Below are positions 39,810 through 48,428 of a stretch of 48,428 nucleotides of DNA, in pieces; the first letter of the stretch is position 1, and the number at the start of each line of letters is the position of its first letter. The notes beneath the pieces were generated by a model, which did no database searches, was not told where the DNA came from, and saw only the letters and a list, made by a program, of their open reading frames with translations. A program made the translations under genes and the position numbers. The DNA is from Emiliania huxleyi CCMP1516. Lineage: Eukaryota > Haptophyta > Isochrysidales > Noelaerhabdaceae. The DNA lies in NCBI RefSeq assembly GCF_000372725.1, contig NW_005201286.1:292105-340532 (forward strand), read 5' to 3'.

Positions 39810-40511
39810 ATGGCAGCCTCCAGCGACCTGCAGGCTCTGCAGCTTGAGAATCGGAACCTGCAGCAAAAGCTCGACTGGAAGCAGCTCAAGATCAACGAGC
39901 TCGAGACGAAAGTTCGCGATCTCCGCGGTGGCGGCCTCGCCGCCGACCTCGGGCGCATCGAGCGGTCCATCGGCCGCCTCTCGCTGCAGATGGAGCACGT
40001 CCAGCTCGTCATCAAGAAGCCGGAGTGGTCGTTTCACACCTTTGCGATGCCGGAGAAGACCGCCTCCTCGGCGCACACCATCTTTGTCCGGCCGCCCAGC
40101 GGGGACCGGATCGAGGTCACCATTCCGCCGGGCAAGCAGCCCGGCGAGGTCTTCACCGTCATGCTCAAGGACGAGGACGCGTACCCGCCGGACTGGCCGT
40201 GGCACGCGGCGCCGCCCGCGGCGCCCGCGCACTCCGCGCCGCCGCCGTGGGCGGAGGAGCAGCAGCAGGAGGAGGAGGGCGAGGACGGGGAGGAGGGCGC
40301 AGGCGAGGAAGGCGCAGACGAGGCGGCCCTCCGGAAGAAAGCCAAGGCAAAGGCCGATGTCGAGCGGCGCAAGGAGCAGCGGCACGCCGCAGCCGCGGCG
40401 GCAGGCCGCGTGCCCGGCCAGCATGGCAACCCAAACTGCCGCGCGCGGCCGGCAGAGCCGGAGGGAGGCGCGGCAGGAGGTCCCTCCTCCTCGCGCATGG
40501 CTGTGGAGTGA
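39810..40511 (+). CDS. Coiled-coil protein with a PPG-type beta module
   Basis: Single exon, 233 aa. Residues about 4-50 are a leucine-rich coiled coil (ALQLENRNLQQKLDWKQLKI). Residues about 90-118 read FVRPPSGDRIEVTIPPGKQPGEVFTV, a small beta module like that found repeated in eukaryotic proteins with VTVPEGVSPGxxFxV. After PPDWPWH comes a Pro/Ala stretch, a long acidic Glu run, then a Lys/Arg/Ala helix and Gly-rich tail. It is divergent from the Helitron transposase with only 129 bp between start codons, so it may be a Helitron passenger or a host gene next to the insertion. No enzyme motif seen. Confidence 0.65.
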   Translation: MAASSDLQALQLENRNLQQKLDWKQLKINELETKVRDLRGGGLAADLGRIERSIGRLSLQMEHVQLVIKKPEWSFHTFAMPEKTASSAHTIFVRPPSGDRIEVTIPPGKQPGEVFTVMLKDEDAYPPDWPWHAAPPAAPAHSAPPPWAEEQQQEEEGEDGEEGAGEEGADEAALRKKAKAKADVERRKEQRHAAAAAAGRVPGQHGNPNCRARPAEPEGGAAGGPSSSRMAVE

Positions 40512-42340
40512 GTCCCGAAGGTGTGCGCTGAGAGGTGTGCAGTGGTGCACCGGAGGTGAGGACGGGAGGGAGGGCTGCGAGCCACTCTTGTGTGTGTGCG
40601 GCGCCACGCCTCACGAGGTCTCCGTTTTTATTCATTTATTTGCCACGCGCACGCCGTCCCCCTCTCACTCACAGAGTGTCACACATACGGGGGAAGGACC
40701 GTGAGTTGACGGAAATCGGAGGACGCGACCCACTTCGCCACAGACGGTCCCGCGCCTCGCCGCTATGACGGGGACACACCCCGCACCGTCCGCTGTGTCC
40801 CCGTCTTTGTCCGGAGTGAAAAGTCCAACGCGCTCGTCGGTGACGGCTTCCTCCAACCTGCGCCGCGCTCGGCGAACCTCGACAGCGCCTTCGGTGGCAT
40901 GCAGCTCTTTGCGCCTGAAGCCTGGAGTGAAGCTCCTCTGCTGCTCACACACTCTGCACAGATGACACAGCCCACTGTGCGGCTGCCACAGCTGTGACAG
41001 CGATGGGCTCGCCCTCACTGGCCCTCAGTCACTTGTGCTGCGGCTTGTGTGAGCGACACTGCGCGGCGACTGCCGGCACACTGTGAGACCATGGGTGTGA
41101 GGTAAAACCACGCTACCAGCGCTTGGTCACATCGGCCCCGAGGTCAGATCCTTCTACTCTGTTGATGACAACACTTGTCTACTCGCTGGAGCCGAGCAGG
41201 AGGGCTTGGCGCACAACCCCTGTTCAACTCAGGGTCCTTCCCCTTTACACCACACGGCCCTGCGTGGCCGCGGGAAGGGTGTTGGTTGAGACGCGGGGCG
41301 ACTGCGGACTGGGTGGGCGGGGCGAGGGCGGAGGGGCGGAGCAGCGACGCGCGCGCGACGGAGGGGCGGAGCAGCGACCGCTGGCGCGGTCGCTGCTCCG
41401 TCTGTGCCAGAGACACGCGCTCTGCCCCTCCACAGAGCGCGCGTGAGGCAAGGTGGGGGCAAGCGTGGCGGCGCGGGGACGCGCGGCGGCGGCGGCGAGC
41501 ATCCGAGCGCTCCGTGCGCGGTGAGGCGGCCGGGCGAGGGCGCGGCGGGCGACGGGGCAAGGGAGCAGCCGGGCGAGGAGAGGTAGGAGGTGCTCGCCGG
41601 CGAGCGCTCCCGCGCCTGCGAAGGGGCAAGGCCTGAGGGCGGGCGGGCGGGCGGGCGGGCGGGCGCGGGTGGGGGGGATAAACGCTGCGCCGCCAAAGGA
41701 ACCAGCGACACTGGCCGCGGCTCGTCGCCACGCGCCGGCTCGGAAGAGGGGCTGTCGGCGGCGAAGCAGAGTGGCACGCCTCGCCGCTCGAGCCGCCGAC
41801 AGCCCCCCTCCTCGACGTGACGGCCGCTCCCGGAGCCGGCCGGTGCGCGCCCGACCCACGCCCCCTCTCGCACCCCTCCGACCCCCCCTGCGCGGCGCAC
41901 CCGTCCGCTGTGCGCCGGCTCGAGCGCCTATTGCCAAATCGCGACGTTTGAGCGCAGCGCACGCATCCTCTGGGCGCCTGAGCGCGGCGGAATCTTGCCA
42001 GAATGTGGCCGCAGGAAGAGCCTCCGGCGGGCCTCCGGCGGACGCCTGGCGGCGTGGCGCTGCGCGCCGGCCTGCGGCCCAAAGCCCGAACGAGCGGTCA
42101 AGTTAACTTGACGCGCCGAATCCCTTGGTTGGCCCTCGCAGCTGTGATACAAAAGTGGGGACGCGCCTGGCGGCGCGCCCCCAAAAAAAGAGCCGATGAA
42201 TGCGCACGGCTAGCGTCAGCTGTCATCCCTCACTGGGGTTGTCCGTTATTTATTTTTCTTTTTTCAGCCGTCACGACTTATTTGCGCCTGCATACCTCCA
42301 ATTTCTTTTCCGCGGCCCATGGGTAATTCTTTTCCTCGCG
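40512..42340. other. Long GC-rich spacer with hairpins
   Basis: No gene recognised in 1.8 kb. It contains a perfect 12-bp hairpin (GAGCAGCGACCG/CGGTCGCTGCTC, 41369-41398), a 15-bp hairpin with 29-nt loop (ggggctgtcggcggc at 41748 and its complement ending 41806), and a (GGGC)n run near 41640-41664 that could form a G-quadruplex. ORFs here in several frames are Arg/Ala/Pro shadow ORFs. Confidence 0.4.
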
Positions 42341-43636
42341 ATGTCGCTCGCGCATGAACGTACACATATGCGCCACGCCGCCTCGGCCTCCACCGCCGCC
42401 CCCTCGCCAGACACGCCGCCGCCCGCCCGCCTCCTCGACCTCCCCACGGAGCTCCTCCTGCGCGCCCTCTCTCGCTGCGACCCCGCCGACATCGCTCGCG
42501 TCGCGGCTGTCTCGCTGCTCTTCCACGCCTCGCTCGCGGAGCAGGGCATCCGCTTGTGGGCGCAAGAGCGCGGCTACGAGCTTCCGGCGCTGCCAGAGGG
42601 CGAGGGCTGCGCCGTGCGGTGGCTGTGCTATTTGGCGCTGCTGTGCGAGTCCAACCCGCCGGCGAGGGCGGCGGCAGGCTCCTCCTACAGCGTCTTCATC
42701 GACGGCGAGGGGCGGCTCTCGTCGTGCGGCTACGCGCCGCCTTTCTATCCAGGACTACTCGGGCACGGTGAGGGGGTGACGCGGCTCAACACGCCGACCC
42801 GCCTCCCGTCGACGCTGGGCGGTGAGCGCGTCGTGAGCGTGTCGGCGGGAGGATGCCACAGCCTCGCCCTCACCGGCGGCGGTAGCGTCTGGAGCTGGGG
42901 CCATGGAGGGGATGGCGAGCTGGGCCACGGCGACCTGCAGGACCAGTGGCAGCCGACGGAGGTGGAGGCCTTCGCTGAACGGCGCGTCGTCGCTGTCTCG
43001 GCTGGAGCCCGCCACAGCCTCGCCCTCACCGCCGACGGCGCCGTCTGGAGCTGGGGCTGGGGAGCCGGTGGCCAGCTGGGCCTCGGCGACCGGCAAACCC
43101 AGTGGCAGCCCACGAAGCTCGAGGCCTTAGCTGACCAGCGCGTCCTCGTCGTATCGGCAGGACGCGAACACAGCTTCGCCCTCACCGCGGACGGTAGCGT
43201 CTGGAGCTGGGGCATGGGAGCCCAAGGCCGGCTGGGCCACGGCGACCAGGAGCACCAGCTGCTGCCCAAGAAGGTCGAGGCCTTGGCAGGCCAGCGCGTC
43301 ATCGCTGTGTCGGCGGGAGGCGAACACAGCCTCACCCTCACCGCCGACGGAAGTGTCTGGAGCTGGGGCTTTGGAGTCGAAGGCCAGCTGGGCCACGGCG
43401 ACATGCAGAACCAACTGGCGGGAGAGAAGCCGGGGGGGACCTCACTGGTGTCGAGCGGGCGGATGGCTTCTTGCCACCCGCTCAGGAGGCTTCGTTGTGT
43501 TCCCCCCGTCCGCCAGCGAGACTGGCTCAGTCGCTGGCGGCCGCAGTCTTCTGTGAGGGGCGACTTTGCGCTGGCCACTGCTCGCGCGGTCCTGACTGAC
43601 ATCGGGCGTGACTGCTGCTGCGGCTGGCTCCTCTAG
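42341..43636 (+). CDS. F-box-like / RCC1-repeat protein (copy 2, 3' truncated)
   Basis: 431 aa; paralog of the gene at 4037-5476. The F-box-like segment (PARLLDLPTELLLRALSRCD) and five to six RCC1 repeats (e.g. LALTADGAVWSWGWG, GHGDQEHQLLPKKVEALAGQ) align with copy 1. After GHGDMQNQL (near 43418) homology stops and an unrelated 70-residue tail follows (AGEKPGGTSLVSSG start), ending in Cys-rich CCCGWLL. The tail overlaps hairpin repeat copy B, so the propeller has been cut short and would lack its closing repeats. Start 42341 is set by the upstream sequence shared with copy 1. Either a truncated functional protein or a decaying duplicate. Confidence 0.75.
   Translation: MSLAHERTHMRHAASASTAAPSPDTPPPARLLDLPTELLLRALSRCDPADIARVAAVSLLFHASLAEQGIRLWAQERGYELPALPEGEGCAVRWLCYLALLCESNPPARAAAGSSYSVFIDGEGRLSSCGYAPPFYPGLLGHGEGVTRLNTPTRLPSTLGGERVVSVSAGGCHSLALTGGGSVWSWGHGGDGELGHGDLQDQWQPTEVEAFAERRVVAVSAGARHSLALTADGAVWSWGWGAGGQLGLGDRQTQWQPTKLEALADQRVLVVSAGREHSFALTADGSVWSWGMGAQGRLGHGDQEHQLLPKKVEALAGQRVIAVSAGGEHSLTLTADGSVWSWGFGVEGQLGHGDMQNQLAGEKPGGTSLVSSGRMASCHPLRRLRCVPPVRQRDWLSRWRPQSSVRGDFALATARAVLTDIGRDCCCGWLL
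43494..43556 (-). repeat. Dispersed hairpin repeat, copy B
   Basis: Inverted copy of the repeat at 14675-14739, with the same perfect 10-bp arms (CCGCCAGCGA/TCGCTGGCGG) and matching flanks (tcacagaa and gaacacaa). It lies inside the novel 3' tail of RCC1 copy 2, about 75 bp past the point where homology to copy 1 is lost. Confidence 0.65.
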
Positions 43637-44111
43637 CGCCTGCAGAGAGTCCAGAGAGTCTCATCAGAGACGCACCGGACGCGTTGCTACGTGTGCCAGC
43701 CGCTTCTGGCCTTCTATTCGTGGTTGTGCATGTGTCATGTGATAGGGTGACGAAGGACCGCGGTGGGGTGGGGGCGGAGGCGCCGGCGGCGCGCACACCC
43801 CGCCCGCACACGCCGTCGCCGCAGGCCCACTCCACGCTCCATATTTTCCAATACATAAGAGAGAGTACGTACATATAAGAACAGGAGGCTGGCACTACGC
43901 TCTGTCAATCTGGCGAGAGCTCGAGAGGGGACGGCTCTCGGCTGACCTGTACAGACTACGGCCCTCTACAGAGCACGGTGCACAGTGTCAGTGTCATGTC
44001 TCATGTCACATGTGTGCGGACCCCGTGCAGTCACTACTGACTCGGACTCAAGGAATTTGAGAGATTGCTCTCGCTGATCCACACACTGAGCGCTATTTGT
44101 AGACGAGAGGT
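43637..44111. other. Intergenic, no gene seen
   Basis: No coding segment recognised. GC content falls near 43850 (TATT-rich, atattttccaatacataaga). Confidence 0.35.
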
Positions 44112-44273
44112 TCAAAAGACGAACGGGTTCTTCGGCAACAGTCGGCTCGATGGCCAAACCGTGCCACCAAACTTCCCGATGTGCTGCTGCTTGGTGGCAA
44201 CGGCTCGGCCCAGGAGGTAGGAGGCCATTGCCGTAGTAGAGACGAGCAGCGCGTTCAAGTGCGAGGTGGGCAT
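44112..44273 (-). CDS. Small single-span membrane ORF
   Basis: A 53-aa ORF, MPTSHLNALLVSTTAMAS then YLLGRAV, with one short hydrophobic segment and a basic, Pro-ended tail (KNPFVF). A splice-acceptor-like caacgcag|gtcac lies just before the ATG, so the leader may be spliced. Size and layout recall small mitochondrial inner-membrane subunits, but no family is assigned. The longer ORF to 44666 has no domain character. Confidence 0.35.
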   Translation of the reverse strand: MPTSHLNALLVSTTAMASYLLGRAVATKQQHIGKFGGTVWPSSRLLPKNPFVF

Positions 44274-44801
44274 ATTGTGACCTGCGTTGGTTGGGGTCGC
44301 ACGTGAGTGGAGCGGCAGCGGGAAAGTGGCGTGCGTGCTCAGGTGAGCGTCGTCGTGGCGAATGTCATGACTGGTGGTGTGGTGATGGTATGAGCGTCGT
44401 TTGTTTGGCTGCTGCCGGCGTGTGGTGGCAGTTGTGGCGCTGAAGCAGAGGCCGCTGCGGTGAGGGCTCTCCTTAGCGACACGCGCTGAGAGCAAGGATG
44501 ACAGGGGTATAGAAACTTCGGCCCTTTTATGATCAAACGCAGCGGGGTTTATTTTCTTCGCGCGGTGCCTCAAATCCGAGCACCTTTGGCAGGGACGAAT
44601 AGGTGTGTGTGTGTACGATGTCCGCGTCAGGACAGCGCGACCACCGCAAGGTTGATCGCGCCGCACCCTACATTACCCTCTGGGGGGGCGCGGGGGCCCT
44701 AGAGGGTACCCATGCGGGGGGGAGATGGGGTCCCACGGCCCGCCGCAGGCACCGATTTTTTCGGTATTTTTCTTTTTTCGCGCGATTTTGACCGCGCAAG
44801 A
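44274..44801. other. Intergenic, no gene seen
   Basis: No coding exon recognised. A 21-bp G-rich segment at 44679-44699 recurs inverted at 46610-46630. Confidence 0.3.
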
Positions 44802-44808
44802 TATAAAG
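44802..44808 (+). promoter_or_regulatory. TATA box candidate
   Basis: TATAAAG inside cgcgcaagatataaagggtgg. The first ATG downstream is the start of the ORF at 45112, with no other ATG between, which supports a promoter for it. Confidence 0.4.
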
Positions 44809-45111
44809 GGTGGCTAAGGGCTCTGCCCGCAAGGCGCCCGCGTCGCAGACGCGGTACCATTGACAAATCTGCAATATACCCCCACACGAACAAATAGCAA
44901 AATCCGAATACCGTGCACGAACTGCGTGATCTGGGCCGTGCAAGCCTTCAGCTGGTGCCAAGACATCGTAAAATTGAAGCCGCGACGTCCGCCAAATCCG
45001 TGCTTTCGGAGCGACTGAGGGAAAGCCGCTGATCGAGCCCAGCGTGCCCGCGGCCGCCTCCCGCGCAGCACCGCCGCTGAGGACGACACGCTGCGGAATC
45101 GGATCGAGCCC

Positions 45112-45375
45112 ATGGAGGAGAAGGGTGCAGTCGGCGAATCGGAGGAGGAGGAGGAGGGCGCAGTCGTCGACGTTGGCGTGTCTGACTCAGAGGAGGAGTT
45201 GGAGGTGCTCCAGCAACCTAACCTGATCCAGAAGCTCGCCGACGTTGTCAGGTTACGTGCGTCATGCGTGATCGAGCTTGAGGGAGGAGCTCAGCTAACG
45301 ATTCGGCCGGCCACCCAGCGCCGCCGCCCACCGCCACCCACAAAGCGCCTGCTCTACTATCACCTGGCTGGCTGA
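45112..45375 (+). CDS. Small acidic ORF, unrecognised
   Basis: 87 aa: an acidic N-terminal half (SEEEEEGAVVDVGVSDSEEE), a short helical part (PNLIQKLADVVRLRA), then a Pro/Arg-rich end. No domain seen. Support is only the upstream TATA box and the first-ATG position. It could be one exon of a larger gene or chance. Confidence 0.3.
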   Translation: MEEKGAVGESEEEEEGAVVDVGVSDSEEELEVLQQPNLIQKLADVVRLRASCVIELEGGAQLTIRPATQRRRPPPPTKRLLYYHLAG

Positions 45376-47451
45376 CGCTCGCCCCCCCCCGCTCCACTTT
45401 CCCCTGATCATGCCCGTGATAGCACCATCACTGTCGCCGTCCTGGTTTTGAACGTGGCAGCTAGACTCTAGGGACTCGGTAGTCGTGACCGCCCCCTGAG
45501 TGTGAGGAGCAGGAGAGAGAGAGCTTTGTGGTGTTGGTGTACGCAATAACGGGACAGGGTGGTTGTTCTCTCCATCTCCCCTTCTAGCTCTTAGCATGAG
45601 CTGCGCCCTGTGTCCGACCCCTTTTGCGCTAGCAACACCTTAAACTTTCAGGCCCTCCAAATTCGGGTCGGAGCGTAGCGGAGTGGGCCCCGAGTTTGAA
45701 AAAGGGCGACGGACGCTTGCGTCCTAGCCTCCAACAACGCCTCCCCGGCGCAGAGGGGCCCCCGGAGGGATGCACAACCGCTCCACGCCACGCTTGCGGC
45801 GGTCCTCTTCCCAGCTCTGCTGAGGGCCCACACGTTATTACTTGTTCATGGGAATTCGGCGTATTGCGGCCATGCTATCACGCCTTGCGACAGCCTGTCG
45901 GCGCTGCTGACCGTGCCCTGCTGCACAATTGATCACCTGCATAGCTCGCGGCCTTAGTATCAAGCATTCAGTGACGACCTGATCGTACGGCCAGTAGGAA
46001 GGTGTCCTTCCAACGTGTGCACGCTTCTGGCGCAATCAATGCGCGTCGCCTCGGATTGGCTGCTGGCACTCTCGAGGCTATGCCTACGCACGCTCGCGCG
46101 CATGGGCAGTCAAGAGGGACCACGCACCTTCTCAGGACAGCGCCGGTACCTCTCTCTTGGACCGGCAAACTTGGTGGTCTCGTGTCACCAATGTGGGACC
46201 AGTGCGGCATCGCGCCATCGACAGCTCTGAACTGCGCCTCACCACCGACCGGGAAGGCCGCCAAGTGGGCCAGCACAGGTCGCACATTGTGGCAGCAGTC
46301 AGCAGTGCATGTCTGATAGCTAGAGCAGCAGCGTCAGGGTCGCAGGGTCGGATCGTGTCAAGCCTCTCGCCCGGCCGGCCGCGTGCAGACGTCGGCCTGT
46401 CTGCTGTCTGGGGTGATCTGTCGGCGGTCAGTACGACCGATCAGGTCGGAGGTTTCTGATGGTTGGAGGGTCTACCTGTATGTACTCCTCGAGATCTCTC
46501 CAAATATGCCCTCTAATCAACCGTGATCATTCGGGAAGTCGGTGCTAGTAGAGACTAGTAGAGCCGGAGCCCCGTTTCCGCACTGCGGCGCGGCGCACGG
46601 TGCCTCCGGGGGCCCCCGCGCCCCCCCAGAGACATTACCTACAGACAGTCTGGGGAGAAGCCGGACCAGGCCTCGCTCGCGAGCACCGCCGGATGGGAGA
46701 GTACATACAGGACGTCTGGCGAGTAACTGTGTACGTGAGATCGGTCTTGGTACCAGGCACGGTCGAACTAGGTCCCTAGCGCGGTTTCATGTTTGTAATA
46801 TCCTCACAGAGACAGAGATGTTTGTCGCGCACGATGAGCAGGACGACGCGGAGGGTGAGCGCTGTGGTCGCCGCAGACTGGCGCCGACTTGACGGGCGCA
46901 TGGAGACGTGATGCCTCCATGCGCCCGTCGAGTCAAAATCGACATGCGAGGCGATCTTTGGCCCGCCAGAGGATAGGCGGCGTTTTGGGCGACAACAGCG
47001 CGGCGACCGCGAGGTGGCGGTGGGCATGCTCCCATGTTGCCGACGCGGCGCCGGAGTGGCCGGCGCTGCTCGCCGCGACCACGACGGATACTCTGATACT
47101 CCGGGCCGACCCGTCCTACCCGACACGGTGGCACTCTTCCAGTTCCACGTCTCGCTCACGCTGAGAAAAATTCTGAAACGGCGTGCAGCATAGTCGCCGA
47201 CGAGTCGGTCCGCGTGCCTCCTCGTGTCCCGCACCGTGGTGACACATCCATAAACTCACTTTTGCCTCACTGAAGCGATGCCTGAAATCCTGTGAATCCT
47301 CGGATTTTAGATTAGGACGCTGTCCACCCCCTATTTTCACAGCAACCCCGCTCACCCCGGTCGAAGGACACGCGCACACTCCGTCGCGCGGCTACAAGTG
47401 CGCTCTCTCCATGGCCCAGCCGAGTCCGCGGCCGGGGGTGCGCCAGGGAAC
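45376..47451. other. 2 kb gene-poor stretch
   Basis: No gene recognised. It holds a 9-C run at 45382, the second inverted copy of a 21-bp G/C-rich segment (46610-46630) and a near-perfect hairpin at 46886-46934 (19-bp arms, one mismatch). ORFs are short and without motifs. Confidence 0.4.
46886..46934. repeat. Hairpin, 19-bp arms
   Basis: gacttgacgggcgcatgga at 46886-46904 and tccatgcgcccgtcgagtc at 46916-46934, one mismatch, 11-nt loop. No coding context and no T run directly after it. Confidence 0.7.
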
Positions 47452-48374
47452 TCAGAGGAGGCGGTACTCGCCCGCGATGACAAAGCACATGCAGTCGACT
47501 TGCATGCCGTCCAGCGCCCGCCGGACCGCCGCGGCGTCCGCCCCGAGCGCCGCCGACGCGGCCGCCAGCTGGGCGAGCGTAGCGCCCCCGCGCTCGCGTA
47601 GCAGCGCCTCCACGTGGGAGCGGAGGGCGGGGTCGGGGTCGGGGAGCCGGCCGGCGGCGTGCGCCGCATCCCGCGGCGGCGGCGGGCGCGGAGACGGAGG
47701 AGCGCCCGACGGCGCGCGCGGAGATGGAGGGTGGCTTGGGTGCCGCAACGTGCGCAGGCGGCCGCGGTAGGCGAGGGAGCAGAGGGCGGCAAGCTCGGCG
47801 AGAAGGCGGCGAGTCTCTGGCAGCTTGCTCTCGCGCTGCAGCTCGTCGGCGTGCGGGCGGAGGTGGGGCGAGCGCTCCGCGGCGTGCGACCTGACGAGAT
47901 GTAGCCGAGATGTAGCCGAGATGTAGCCGAGATGTAGCCAGCCGAGATCTAGCCAGCCGAGATCTAGCCGAGAGACGGCGTGCGGCCTGAGCAGCGCCGC
48001 GCGGCTGCCGAGCACGTTCGCCTCGCAGAAGTGCAGAAGGAGCGCCCCCTGCCGCGCGAAGCGCTCGCTGCCCTTCGGCGGCTCGAAGCGGGTCGCGTGG
48101 CCGAGAGCCGCGTCGCGCACCGAGACGGCCTCGCCGAGCCTGACACGCGGCGGCGGGTCGTGCGCGCCTGAAACAAGGAACGCTTGCGGCTAAGACCGGC
48201 GGGGAGTGGGGGGGGGGGGGGGGGACCAAAGAAAACACGGTCGTAGGTGAGCGCGTCCAGATTCGGCGTGCCGCCCTCGGCCATGAGCTGCTCGTCGCCG
48301 GTCTTGCGGGCATTGCAGCCCACATTTGCGTGCCCGTAGTCATCCCCGAGAATAAGGACAATGTGCGGCTTGCC
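47452..48374 (-). CDS. Partial gene: sulfatase-like exon joined to a winged-helix-like C-terminus
   Basis: Minus strand, 5' end outside the window. Exons 48374-48239, 48167-47987 and 47890-47452 keep one frame through a GT-AG intron (48168-48238) and a GC-AG intron (47891-47986). The first exon reads KPHIVLILGDDYGHANVGCN and GGTPNLDAL, the N-terminal metal-binding DD and TPNLD signatures of sulfatases. What follows is not sulfatase: an Ala/Leu/Arg helical region, a Pro-rich linker and a winged-helix-like end (VEALLRERGGATLAQLAAAS, then a strand to the final EYRLL), like the RPA32 tail. The formylglycine C-x-P-S-R motif is absent. It may be a real chimera, two genes read as one, or a misassembly at the 17-G run (48208-48224). 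Confidence 0.5.
47896..47972 (-). repeat. Minisatellite, 11-bp unit, inside an intron
   Basis: Repeats of gagatgtagcc and the variant gagatctagcc, some with an extra agcc, fill most of the 96-bp GC-AG intron 47891-47986. Reading it as coding gives a repetitive Leu/Gly stretch, which argues for intron. Confidence 0.75.
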
Positions 48375-48428
48375 CTGCCTGTGGCACCGCAGATAACGCC
48401 CAGGCCACCGCCCCCCAAGCGACCAATG

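Noticed and set aside
39051..40607. 518-aa minus-strand ORF as one protein
   Set aside because: Its upper half is antisense to the coiled-coil gene; only the part from Met 39680 matches the RepHel first exon.
41144..42082. 312-aa minus-strand ORF in the GC-rich spacer
   Set aside because: Arg/Pro/Ala low complexity in all frames, with hairpins and simple repeats inside it.

Overview
This window looks like nuclear DNA of a haptophyte alga of the Emiliania/Gephyrocapsa type. The organism is inferred, not proven. The support is very GC-rich sequence with strong GC3 bias in the coding parts; short introns, about half of them GC-AG; a gene with a bipartite plastid then thylakoid-lumen presequence; large F-box/RCC1 and ARM-repeat proteins; and a selenoprotein with its own SECIS element. 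One 100-N assembly gap lies at 13536-13635. Most genes are split by introns. I rebuilt exons by hand from reading frame, splice sites and motif continuity, so exon ends carry uncertainty.

Layout. 1-5.5 kb: the 3' end of an unknown multi-exon gene, a small thylakoid-lumen protein, a beta-repeat protein of unknown function (minus strand) and an F-box/RCC1 protein (minus). 5.5-12 kb: a lineage-type hypothetical gene (minus), a tandem-HRDC DNA-binding protein with an introner-like intron, a tRNA-derived SINE-like unit and an NF-YB histone-fold subunit (minus). 12-17 kb: an AlkB-like 2-oxoglutarate dioxygenase, an AT-rich scrap and the gap, a PBZ/GRF-like zinc-finger protein and an ARM-repeat protein. 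17-20.4 kb is nearly gene-free and repeat-rich: a 1.26 kb element with terminal inverted repeats, a tandem duplication and a 73-bp-arm inverted repeat.

20.5-29.4 kb: a membrane-anchored chitin-binding (hevein-type) protein with a His/Asp-rich tail, an FkbM-family methyltransferase, a multi-pass membrane protein (minus), a DsbA/FrnE-like selenoprotein (minus) with a downstream SECIS, a transmembrane TIR-domain receptor head-to-head with it, and a secreted FG-GAP/VCBS repeat protein (minus). 29.5-39.7 kb: a Helitron whose RepHel transposase gene (HUH Rep plus Pif1-type helicase) reads through at least six introns with intact frame from 38.5 kb to its stop. 39.8-48.4 kb: a coiled-coil protein divergent from the transposase, a 1.8 kb GC-rich hairpin-bearing spacer, a second and truncated F-box/RCC1 paralog, two small candidate ORFs, a long gene-poor stretch, and a partial gene whose first exon is sulfatase-like and whose last exon is winged-helix-like.

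The genes do not form an operon or an obvious single pathway. The most notable points are: the selenoprotein with a UPWC active site; the divergently placed TIR receptor; the AlkB-like plus PAR-binding/GRF-like modules on either side of the gap; and the recurring duplication of an AG-GY motif at both ends of many introns, including one 66-bp intron flanked by a 23-nt perfect duplication, which points to recent intron gain by insertion.
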